Assembly: GCA_021234155.1 (NCBI GenBank)
Contig: JAJEKV010000095.1
Location: forward strand, 2,748,372-2,812,371
Source of the DNA: Isoetes taiwanensis
Taxonomy: Eukaryota; Streptophyta; Lycopodiopsida; Isoetales; Isoetaceae
Length of the DNA stretch: 64,000 nt
Direction of reading: 5' to 3'
Shown here piece by piece: positions 9,906-20,541 of the stretch. The notes under the pieces are model-generated. The model was not told where the DNA came from. It ran no database searches and worked only from the letters and a program-made list of their open reading frames with translations. Both the position numbers and the translations under genes were made by a program. The stretch's first letter is position 1, and the number at the start of each line of letters is the position of its first letter.

Positions 9906-11639
9906 TTGAATAGGAAGTCAAGTGCCTACATTCCATTAAACAGGAAATATTGATGGCAAGCACTCGTGTTCTTAGTGTTAGGAGGCACTTATGTTTTTAG
10001 CAAAGGATTTTACTCTAACCAAAAGCCTCTACATTGTCCCATACTATCTCATTGTATTTTTGTGCCAAAATGTAGGCAGGTTATAACCAGGACAGCTGAT
10101 GACAAATTCTGCTATAATTTAAAATCCTTCCACTTCAAAAACCAAAGGTAAAGGATAATTTCGGATAAGAAATTAAGAAAAAAAGACAATTGCGTCATCT
10201 ATAAAATTCTGATGAATTATTTCTAATGTAACTTTTTGCAAAATCGCTATGCATGGAGAATTTTTTTCTTTGATTGGCTTATCAACGCAGACACTATAAA
10301 TATGGCAAGCATGTTTTATGTCTGTTGTTAGGACACAATGTATAACAACTGTTATTTTATAGATGCAGATGGTTCTTTTAATGCTTGCATTTTAGACTGG
10401 CACATGAATTTTGCTCAGGATGTACAGTCGCTAAAACTATGTATTAACATCCTGCCATTTTAATTTGCTTCCCAACGATTAAAGCAAAGTCATTAACAGG
10501 TTTTTGCTTTTGATGGTACACATGTCGACACAACTACCATCATTTCGAATGGCAAATTGCAATTTAACATGTGATTTGAGAATCCCTAGAATCTGGCAAA
10601 TCCCTTGGCTTTATGGGAGGAGATCCTGCTGAGAGCCGCATACGACCATACCCATCACAAAGAGAACTCCAAACTATGCAAAAATATATGCTCTTCTAGA
10701 TGCATATTATAGTGCATCGTTGAGCAACTTGTGCCAAGCAGAAATTAAAACCTTCTAGCAGTTCCCATGTGTCTTTACTTGAGCACCTCCAATGTCAGTT
10801 TCAACTATCTTCTCCTCCACCTTATTTTGGTCTAGCTTTTCTTGACCAAATCCAGTCAAGGCATATTTCCTCTGTTTAATCCTCTCCTCCAAGCTGCACT
10901 GCAAATAGAAGGGAACCTTGGTGCAAACGTGTACCTGGAAATGAATTTAGAAAGGAGATGAAAGCTGAGAAACTTTAAATCTTTTTTCCTCCAAGGTTAT
11001 CAATTCTTCTGCACAGAATACATGGCTGCACCCGGATTATGGATTATACATTTTTTTGTGGAGGCTTTAAACTCAGTAGATAATTCAACCTACATTCCAA
11101 CGTTGGCATACTGCAGGTAGATGTCATAGTCAATGCTGGCATAAAGGTTCCAGAGTTTGGATCAATGCCAATGGTGTATGTAATTTTCTTAAATATCAGC
11201 ATTTTCCTTGACCATTCCAACACATGAGAGAAGCAACATCTGAACCTTTGCACATTTTGGAAAACAAAAAAAGGGACCATCAGTTACTTACCTGTTATGA
11301 CTTCAATACCAAGTGTCTCAAAATTTTCAGGATGTCCTGGCGTGGTGCTTCCCCATCGTCTAAACTGTTTTAATTGCAACATGAGATGCCATGTGCAGGC
11401 ATCTAATTTGAAACAAATCTGCATTCTAAGGCAAAAACCATTTTTTACTTGGTTTCATTCATTCGAACAAAGGCATAGCTGCTATCAGCAGATCTGATAC
11501 ATTGGGCACAACATATTCTGCCAGAGCCTATAAAGCCTAGTACTCCAGATATTTTGTCTTAGCTCATATAGCACTCTGTAGAATCCACCTCTGTGCTTAA
11601 CTATCAGCTCAAATGTAACTGGTATCCATATTTGAAAAG
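9906..11639. other. ordinary-complexity DNA between purine Helitrons, unassigned
   Basis: Mixed-composition DNA with no transposon terminus. Two minus-strand stretches look exon-like: about 10935-10775 (ERIKQRKYALTGFGQEKL) and 11280-11044 (IGIDPNSGTFMPAL). I do not recognise the source proteins. It may be captured host sequence belonging to the Helitron that ends at 12905, whose 5' end I could not find. Confidence 0.4.
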
Positions 11640-12770
11640 GAGCACATGGAAAAGGTGTGGAAAAGGGAACGGCGTAATGGAAAAGGGAAAGAGAAAAGGA
11701 AAAGAAAGGAGGGGAGAAAAGAGAAAAAAGGGCGGGGGGGGGGGGGGTGTTAGGGAAAGGAAAAAAAGAAAAGGGGGGTGGAAAGATGAAAAGGAAAAGG
11801 CAAAGAGACACGAGGAAAAGGGGAAGAGAGGAAGAGAGAAAAAGGGAAAGAATAAAGTGGTGAGGAAGGGATAAGTGGCATGGGAAAAGGGAAAAAGAAC
11901 GGGAGGAGGGAGGAAAGGGAAGGAAAAAAGGCAATGGGAAAAGGGGAAAAGGAAAGGATATGGAAAGGAGGAAAATTAAAGGGGAAGAGGAAAATGATGT
12001 AGAGAACGGAAGGGAAGAAGGGCATTCAAAAAAAGAAAGAGGAAGGAAAAAAAAGGGAATGCAGAAAGGGGAAACGGGAAGGGAAAATGAGCACGAGGAA
12101 AAGGGGAGAGGGAAATGGAAAATGGGAAGGGGAAGGGAAAAAAGGGCATGGGGAAAAGGGAAAATGTGAGAAAAGGAGGGGGGATGGGCACAGGGAAAAG
12201 AGAAAGAGGATGGAGAAAGGCAAAAAAGGTCAGGGAAAAGGGAACGTTGCATTGGAAGGAAAAAGAAAGAGAAAATGAAAAGGAAAGGGAAAAGGGGGAA
12301 GAAAGTGAAAAAGGATACGGGAAGAGAGGAAAGGATGAAAAGGGAAGGGAAAGTAAAAAAGGAAGGAAAAGAGGGCACGAGGAATGGGGAAGAGGGAAAT
12401 GAAAAAAGAGAGGAGGAGAAGGGCATGAAAAGAGGAAGAGAGGAAGGGTGAGAAAAAAGAGCATGGGACAATGGAAAATAGAAAAGAAAAGGAAGGGAGA
12501 AGGGGCACGAGGAAAAAGGGAAGAGGGTGCGGAAAAGAAGAAAATGGGACATGAAAAAGGTGGGAAAAAGGGCATGGGAAAAGGGAAGGGGTTGGGAAAG
12601 GATGAAAGGAAAGGAAAAAAATCTCTCAAAAAAAGGGGAAAGGGAAAAAGGAGAACGGGAAGTGGAAAGGGAAGGGAAGGGAAATGGAAAATGGAAAAGA
12701 AAGGAAAAGAAAAAGGAAAATGCGGGATAGAGCAAAAGGCAAAGAGAAAGGGAAACATACTCGAGTGCAC
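11640..12770 (+). repeat. 1.1-kb polypurine tract
   Basis: A/G-only tract with CATG/CACG punctuation, including a run of 13 G near 11734. Same type as the tract at 8200-9830. Confidence 0.9.
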
Positions 12771-12905
12771 AAAAATCTCTTATAGCCCAGCAACATTGGG
12801 CTTAATTTCTATTATCTAAGATGTATGAAAAGGAGTTGAACTGAACATGTTTCCCTCAAGACAGGTTCCCAACTTATGCCCAGCAACGCTGGGCACCATT
12901 ACTAG
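11640..12905 (+). mobile_element. Helitron D, 3' part (5' end not found)
   Basis: Plus-oriented Helitron 3' end: hairpin GCCCAGCAACGCTGGGC at 12878-12894, ACCATTA, CTAG at 12902-12905, then T. A decayed second hairpin (GCCCAGCAACATTGGGC) stands at 12784-12800. The polypurine tract 11640-12770 ends with the family phrase GCGGGATAGAGCAAAAGG (about 12723). The 5' TC terminus and subterminal zone are not visible upstream, so the element either begins in 9906-11640 or has lost its head. Confidence 0.7.
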
Positions 12906-13360
12906 TTATAATATAAGATAGCGTGTGTCTTCAATGGAGCCCTAGATCGGACGATCAAGGATGACAGTCGAACGATGAAAGGGAAAAGGGAAAAAGGAAA
13001 AGGGGAAGGAAAAGGAAAAGTGAGAGAGAAAGGACAAAAGGAAAAAAGGAAAAGGGAAAAGGAGAAATAAGAATATGAAAAAATAAAAAATGGAAAAGGA
13101 AAAATAGAAAACAAAAAAGGGGAAGAAGGAAAAGGAATAAAAAAGGGTAAGGAAGGGGAAAACAAAAAGAGAAGGAGAAAAGGGAAAAAGGGAAGATAAA
13201 ATGCCCGTTGGCCAAAATTCACTCAATCCGATAGTCAAAAAGGGAAATGGGAAAAGGAAAAAGGAAAAGGGGAAGGGAAAAAAGGAAGAGGGAAATAAAG
13301 ATAAAGGGAAACATGTACGAAGAAAAAAAAATGGAAAAGGAACTAGTCAAAAGCACGTTT
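12906..13360 (+). mobile_element. Helitron J head with short polypurine tract (incomplete)
   Basis: Immediately after Helitron D comes TATAATATAAGATAGCGTG and then GTCTTCAATGGAGCCC, the 5'-subterminal sequence of the subfamily seen at 7870 (minus strand) and 49945. The leading TCTTAT is missing or disrupted by D. A purine tract of about 380 bp follows. I found no hairpin plus CTAG end; ACTAGT at 13342-13347 lacks a hairpin. Confidence 0.5.
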
Positions 13361-13918
13361 GATTACTTTTTACAGAAATTACATGTTTTGATAATGCTCT
13401 TTTGCCTTTGTAATTTGCAATATGAATTCTATCTTCAAAATGCTTGGCAAAGACATTGGAATCTCTTGAAACATAGACTCTCTAGTACAACGCGACAACA
13501 CTTTGCAGTAGATCATCTGAAAATCCCATCCTTTGAGAAAGCATGATTATGTTGCAATAATACATTATCTGTTGCAATATTATAATCATGATTATGTTGA
13601 ATTGATTATGTTTTTGAATGCCATACTTGATGTCAGAGCGAGTTATAAGTTCCCATACTCATGACATGATTATTTGATAACTTTGTAAAAATGTAAACAT
13701 TAATTAGAGCTTGAGTCACATTGGTAAAAATAGCTGGGCACCTCACAACGATGTGAACATATTTGTTGGCCATTTGGATCAAAGTTTACCTAGGTATAGA
13801 ATGTTATGAGCCCATAGGCATGTAACATTACAAAACTTTGACATGACACATAATAGATATGTCGTTCCATCCTCTCACATCAAGCACATGCATTGTGCCC
13901 TTGCCATTACACATCATA
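13361..13918. other. unassigned AT-rich stretch
   Basis: No recognisable gene or transposon end. Confidence 0.35.
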
Positions 13919-13929
13919 CTAGTTATGGT

Positions 13930-13946
13930 GCCCATCGTTGATGGGC
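13930..13946 (-). other. Helitron C 3' hairpin, compensated variant
   Basis: GCCCATC-AAC-GATGGGC on the minus strand, 7 nt from CTAG. The stem differs from the common version by a double change that preserves pairing. Confidence 0.8.
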
Positions 13947-15002
13947 TAGGTTGTTAGATTTATGGGGTTCGGTATCAGGATCTTGCTTGTTAGCAGGCTT
14001 CCTCGACTCAAATGAAACAAATCTCAAGAAGTAAAGGTAAAGGTGATCTCCTACTTGCTTCTGGTCGAGTTCTTTAGGACCGTGCTCAAAGTAAAACCTT
14101 GTTTCAAGACAGACTCCAAAAAGCTCTTGAGACTGTGGTTGGGATCCCACCTCCATAAGGGTTTGTCACAACATAGGGGTTTGTTTCAAGTAGTTGCTTC
14201 ATTCTCACTATCATTTCATAATGGTTGTACGCATTACTCAATGTTGAGATGAAATTAAACTTGTATACCGCATTGACAACTTGAAGCCAACACAAATTAA
14301 TGTAAACTATTATGTCGGGTTTCTAGTGTCATATATTAAAAGTGGCCTTGAAATTATTTAAGGTGATTCGTTAGACTTATCTATGTGGAACAGAATGTAG
14401 TATATGCTCTGTCTCTAGAGTTGTCTCTAGAGTTACCTATAAATAACAGAAAGTAGTAGTAGTTACTTTGTCTTGAAGGGGTTTGTTTTTTATTCTTTCA
14501 AGTAGTTGCTTTATTAAGCAAAGTTTCATTAAATATGGAATATATCGGGTAAGTTGGAATAATTTTAATGTAGGGTGTTTGGAGGGTTATGTATACCTCT
14601 ATACTTATAGTAGGGTTACATGTATTAAAAAGGGTTATATATACATGTTGCAGGAGAAGGTTATGTATATCGTATATGTCACTACATATATATGTATGCA
14701 TATATGTGTACATGATACTGAAATATATAACCAATCCTTCCAATGTATGGCTGCTGCAGGGTTATCCTAAATTGGAAGGGTTCCAATGAAAGGGTTATAT
14801 ATCCTATATTATAATGTTTTACAGTAATTCCTGGATTTGGATCCAGCCCTAGATTGGACGGTTTAAATCTAGGGCTGCAGATCCAACGCATAGGAAAATT
14901 TCGTCCACTTTGCGGGCGCTGCTTTGCTTCATCGCCATAGCCAAGCATACTCATTTCCAGGCAAATCGGCGCAAATCGGTTGTCCAGCGATGGATTTATA
15001 CG

Positions 15003-15612
15003 ATGGTGGAACCATTTTTGTGGGCAATAGGTCGGAGATGACTACAAGGCGATGGTTTTGGGCACCATCAATATATGCTAGGTTTACTGCCACAGAGCAT
15101 TGGGCTTCTAATTCCTGAAAAAGGCATGACAGAGACACCTGCGTCAAATGAAAGAGGTTCGTTTGCTCTTAAATCTTTTACAATGTCAATGTGTGTAAAC
15201 TGTGTCAGCAAATTGCTTCCTTTTCTGGCCTGCACTTATGCCCTGGAATTTGGTCAGCAGATTGCTTAAACAATTGCTTCCTCAACCGCTAAGATAGGGA
15301 AAGATGTGGTGGAACCATTTTTGTGGGCAATAGGTTGGAGATGACTACAAGGCCATGGTTTTGGGCACCATCAATATATGCTAGGTTTCTTCGCCACGAG
15401 CATTGTGTTTCTAGATCCCGAAGAAGGCATGACAGAGACACTGCATCAAATGAAAGAGGTTCGTTTGCTCTTAAATCTTTTACAATGTCAATGTGTATAA
15501 ATCAGATCGACAAATTGCTTCCTTTTTTCGGCCTCGCACTTATGTCCTGGAATTTGGTCAGCAGATTGCTAAAACAATTGCTTCCTCAACTGTTAAGATA
15601 GGGAAAGATGTT
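15003..15612 (+). repeat. 305-bp direct tandem duplication
   Basis: The stretch beginning GTGGAACCATTTTTGTGGGC near 15005 recurs near 15309, and the two copies run side by side through the phrases CAATATATGCTAGGTTT, GGCATGACAGAGACAC and TTGGTCAGCAGATTGCT with scattered substitutions and small indels. It lies inside Helitron B. Confidence 0.85.
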
Positions 15613-17857
15613 GCGTCTCATCGGAAAATTAGAAGCCTAGCATGCCTTAATGATCAGACATGCACATTGACACTCTCTAGAGAGACTGCCTAAATGTTGA
15701 GAAAAATGAGGTTTTTAAGCAGCTTCAACAATAGACTATTAAGCTTACTTTATTGGAACAGTCTAAGTAGCTAGAATTTGAAACATCTCGATGGGCCAGT
15801 CTCGAGGAGTCCTTGAAAGAAGCTCAATCAGCTGCATGGTGTGCAGAAGAGAAAGCTACTGTTACTGCTGCAGAATATTATAATTGCAACCAGCTGATTG
15901 AGAAGTTGTAGACTGAATTGCGGGCAAGATGAAATCCAAGGCACAACTTCTCTCCCAGCAGGATGCTCTTCTTGCTACACGTCAAGCAATTATCGACAAG
16001 GCAACAGTTCGACGGTCATGATTTCTACATGGTATAAAGGGAATGTAAGTTTTTAGGGCGGCATCTTTTTGGGATTTCCTAGCTTGCCCGCAGCTAGATA
16101 GAACTCTCTGCTGCTTTTAGGATGCAAAACAGTTGTAGGTGAGGGTGGTCGGATGCAGATTGGTTTAAAAAATCAAACAAATAAAGGGCTTTGGCGACTA
16201 TGGCATCTTCAGATCACCTGCCGGAATTCCTCCTGCTTGGCGATGGTAGCTCAGGCTCTAGCTTTGGCGACTGTGGCATCTATAGATCTAGCAAAACTTC
16301 TACTATGGCATCTACAAATCAGATGTGCCGGAACTCCTCCTGCTTGGTAAGCCCATCATTTTATGTCATGAAAAATCAATTTATGTCAATGAATTATGAT
16401 GAAAAATAAGCTTATTATAGGCGGCAAACCATCCACATTATTCTGAGCCTTGATATTTTCTCTACGTTATCACTATTGGATCATAAAACTTATGACTATC
16501 AATCAATGCATTTCAAAAACCAGGTCCATCCAGTGCAATGAAATGTTGGTAAATCTAATATTTCTAAATGATGTGACACAGCTGTCTGTAAATTTAGGAT
16601 TTGATAGATGTTTACGTTTATGTTTATGCCACTGAACAAACGATTGGCTTACCAAATATTTGAGCAAAGTCACAGATGTTCCCCCTGATCATTATCATGT
16701 ACAATAGAAACTGTTTGATGGACTACGTGTTGTTAATGTTGTATGCTTTCCTTTTCAGACGCTCTGTGCAATACTTTTAAAGATTACAAAGTTTAGTTTG
16801 TGCTTAAATTTTGCAGGCTCGCAGCATTGGATCAGGAAAGAAGAATATAAGGCAACATTTCCAAGGTAAAATTGTTTACCTCTTATGGTTGGTAATTTTA
16901 GGGTAAAAAGTTAACTGATCCTCTTCCTTTGTATGACATTCAGATTGATGGGTCTTGCCACCACACTGTCGAAAACTTTTCACAGCAAATCAGATAAAAG
17001 GAGGTAATTTCTTTTCTAGACCAATTGATAACCACATTATGTGGGCTAACATTATTGTATTACTATCTGCACTGCAGCTTGATTCTATGATGCAAACAGT
17101 TCAAGCCAAATAGTATGGAGGGCCAAATGGAACTAACAGCAATGATGTGTAGAGCCAAATCATGAAGAGTACTTTGCAATCTGGAAATAATTCTCTAATT
17201 GGTCATTTCGATGGAAATTCAGGAATAGAGTAGCGAAGGGTTCCCTATGCAGAGACATAATACAGGCTTGGGAACTTAAATCATAGGGTGAGGTTTTCGT
17301 AGAGGGACAACATCAGGACCAAACTCTTCTTCTTGGCAGTTCCCATCAATTATAGATTTTAGGACTGTTTCTGCAACGCCTCCTTCTACAATGCCTCCTT
17401 TTGACTATTTTGGAAATTCTGCGTCTGTTCTAGCAGAGCCTCTAGCCTTTATCTGGCAGTTAAGTAGTTGCAATTCTAGATCTATTGGGCATATGATTAC
17501 CAGCTATAAATCTCATGCATAATTTATCTCATTCTGCCATCCAGAGGCTCTCTGTTCTTGAGTGACTTGCCAAGTCCAAATTTAAGATGGTTTTACGGAG
17601 TAAGGAGAGCACTTGGTTTAATGGGCAACAAATATGCTGCCCTTATTTTGTGTGGAATGTTGCAATCACAACGTCAAATCACGTATCATCTGCAATATAT
17701 GTTAAACTTTGAAAGGTACACAATGTTAATAGGAACTTACGACAGTTGGGAAAATCATGCACAAGGAATCGTGCACTACATCACTCTCACAATAACACAG
17801 CACTACATCACTCTCACAATAACACAGACAACTTATAAATTGGCAATGTTACTTTAC
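15613..17857 (+). other. Helitron B cargo, exon-like but broken
   Basis: Around 15815-15915 the plus strand would encode a coiled-coil-like segment (SLEESLKEAQSAAWCAEEKA) interrupted by stops. The rest shows short open frames only. I do not recognise a source gene. Confidence 0.35.
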
Positions 17858-18290
17858 TTATAAATTGGCAATGTTACTTTTACAATATTACTGCTAGAGA
17901 TACAAAACACTTATTTGGCAATGTTACCTTCACAATGTTAGTGCTAGAGATACTAAACACTTAGTGCATTGCATATTTGGCAACGTTACCTTCATAATGT
18001 TAGTGCTAGAGATACCAAACACTTATTGCATCGTGTATTTGACACCCCAAATGTAAACACTATGTGCAACAGAAAAAAAAAAGTCACAAAAACACACACG
18101 TCACAAAAACACACACGTCTTTTCCTTTTTGCTGTAAATGCTAATGGAATCTGGGGAACATAGTAGCATTTGACAACCCAAGTGTAGACACTATGTGCAA
18201 CAAGAAAAGAAGTCACAAAAACACACACATCTTTTCCTTTTTGTTGTAAATGCCAATGGAATTTGAGAACATAGTAGCAGTTAAGAACAT
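17858..18290 (+). repeat. short-period imperfect tandem repeats
   Basis: A phrase containing GTTAGTGCTAGAGATAC occurs at about 17890, 17938 and 18000, and a longer unit of about 125 bp with ACACACACGTCTTTTCC and ACTATGTGCAACA recurs at about 18060-18170 and 18180-18290. All inside Helitron B. Confidence 0.65.
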
Positions 18291-18548
18291 CAACCAACAG
18301 GACCTACAGAAAAAAATAGCAGATCTCAAAATTGTTATGAACAAGCACAAGATTGTTCTACTCAAAGCTCTCAGAGATACTGATGCAACATTATCTAACA
18401 TCAAGGAGCTAGGTTCCTTTCAAACATTGTTAAACCTTTGAAAAAAAATTATTACGGTTGGATAATATTACTGCACGCATTTCTCATTGCGACCAAAACG
18501 TGTTTAGGCTCCCAACTTATGCCCAGCAACGCTGGGCACTATTACTAG

Positions 18549-20203
18549 TACCCTATATAATGCTATGCCTATACCATTTTATACATCTATCTATCTTTAA
18601 TATATAAAATACATATACATAAGTATCAACCATGCATACGACACTTGCTTACCATATGCCATTATAGCCTCCGCTATGTCATTCGTTCCAACATCTGCAA
18701 CAAGAAGAAGAGGATGGAAATATATTATGAGTTATACATAACCAGACTTTCTGAACCACAAGCATACTAGGGAGTCATTTGTGGATTCATGTCATCAAAT
18801 CTTCTAAATGGCATTTAATATGGATCTAATGCCAATTACATTCTGTCATATAATAGAGTGTCAGCTATATTTGAAGCTAAATGGAATGATCAGGTATCTT
18901 TGTTGGAGTTATATAGCCTAAATACATATGAAGGTTGCATTAATAGAGCTTAAATGGCGCAACGACCCTATTTCATGCTAAATGAATCCAGGGAACTAGT
19001 TAAATGGCGCACATGCTCCATTTAGCTTAATGGAGAAAAAGTGATTCCATTGAATTTTGGCTCCATTTAAGCTAAATGGAGCTTATGCCCATTCTGATGG
19101 TAATTTCAGCTTGAAATGGGGTCGCCGCACCATTTAAAGCTCCATTTGAACTCAACTTTCAGCTTTATTTAAGCTACATTGTAACTCAAAAAACGTGGAT
19201 CGAGATGGGCCAGATCTTTTATTATATTATTATATCTAATCAGTATCAGTTCAATTGTATACTACCAATGCACATTGAAAATTATAGCATTCTATCATTC
19301 AATCAAATATTAAAATCTACACCACTAACCTGAGATGTAGTAGCATAACGAAGTTGCCAATATATCCACGAGTCGATTCAACAAATACAACAATTTCAAC
19401 AAGATCTGCAGGCGCCTAAGATAAACTCAATGTAAGCACAAATGCAAATTCAACGAGATCAATTGCCATCTAATTTACCAAGATCAATACAATGTGGAGG
19501 CGGTAGAGGCGACAGAGGCAGGCTCAAGAATAAAAGCCAAATAGCATCCTTCCCAAAAGAATTGTACAGTCCACATCGAAGGGTTTTTGAATTTTGAACG
19601 GGAAATATTGGGGGGAATTCATATTTTGAATTTTAAATTCACGGGCGGGATTTTGGGGGGAAAATTTAAATATGGAGGGAGATTTAAAATTCAAATTTCA
19701 AAGTGCAAAAAGCGGGGTCTGGATTCTATCCATTTCTTCTCCTCCTCCACCATTCCCTCCCCACTCCTCGCCCCTCCTCCGCTATTACATTTGCATCTAC
19801 CTCATCCCCTCCATCGCCTTCCGACTCTTCTAATGTTTTCTCCTCTAGCGCCACCTCTGTCGCCTTCTTTTTTCACAACATTTGATCCCTGGTCAGTACC
19901 TTATACAATTGGAGTGCATATTGTATGGTCGATTCTGCAGATGAAGCAAGCTAGCAACTAGACTACATGCAATGTGAACTGTATGTATTTATTTTAATGC
20001 ATTGATTTCATCTTCTGTCTTATTATGTGTTCCACATGTAGCTGTTAGGGTAAATTACATCTCTAATACTTAAATATATAAATCTTATTTTCTTAGACTC
20101 TTCAAGATATAGTGGTTTAAGTAAATGTTTACAAAAAAGAAAAAGGCTTGTGCTATCAAATGGCAAAAGAAATGACGATATATATACTTTTTTTGTGTGG
20201 CTG
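18549..20203. other. Helitron C interior, unassigned; repeated AAATGGCGC words
   Basis: No gene recognised. Words such as TAAATGGCGCA and GCTAAATGGAG recur at 18950-19150. A pyrimidine-rich stretch at 19735-19860 could encode a Pro/Ser-rich peptide but has no domain. Confidence 0.35.
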
Positions 20204-20298
20204 GTGAAGGAAATGTGTGTGTGTGGGGCTGATCTTGCCAAATGGCGCAATGGCGCCATTTGAAGGAAATGGCGCCATCGCGCCATTTGGCAGGGACT

Positions 20299-20329
<31 letters not shown>

Positions 20330-20541
20330 TTTTTTTTGCTGAGAGGCTGACCTTGCCAAATGGCGCGATGGCGCCATTTGAAATAAGCCATCGCGCCATT
20401 TTTATAAAAAAAAAAAAAAAAAAGCATTTTTTTTTATGTCTTGCCAAATGGCGCGATGGCTTATTTCTTCAAATGGCGCCATCGCCATTTGGCAAGATCA
20501 GCCTAATAACACACACACATTTCTTCCTTCAATGGCGCCAT
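20204..20541. repeat. foldback palindrome built from ATGGCGCCAT words
   Basis: The outer arms 20204-20261 and about 20470-20541 are inverted copies: GAAGGAAATGTGTGTGTGTG and GGCTGATCTTGCCAAATGG read back as their complements on the right, with a small insertion. Inside is a second hairpin with 26-bp arms (20236-20261 and 20267-20292), one mismatch and a 5-nt loop, then an A-run passing directly into a T-run (about 20299-20338) and further copies of the TGCCAAATGGCGC arm near 20354 and 20443. Such a structure is typical of foldback or MITE-like elements. No clear target duplication. Confidence 0.75.

Larger units (their letters stand above)
14802..18548 (+). mobile_element. Helitron B, complete, nested in C
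   Basis: Plus-oriented, 3747 bp. The 5' end TCCTATATTATAATGTTTTA starts at 14802 after A. The 3' end has hairpin GCCCAGCAACGCTGGGC (18521-18537), ACTATTA, CTAG (18545-18548), then T. Its cargo is not purine tract but mixed DNA: a 305-bp tandem duplication (15003-15612), and exon-like pieces with coiled-coil character (around 15815-15915 and 18256-18440). Stops interrupt the frames, so these are gene relics of unknown origin. Confidence 0.82.

Noticed and set aside
8200-13300. Lys/Glu/Gly/Arg-rich open frames on the purine strand
   Set aside because: Same cause: GA-only DNA has few stops. No conservation of frame.
13342-13347. ACTAGT as 3' end of Helitron J
   Set aside because: No hairpin stands before it; hexamers of this kind occur by chance.
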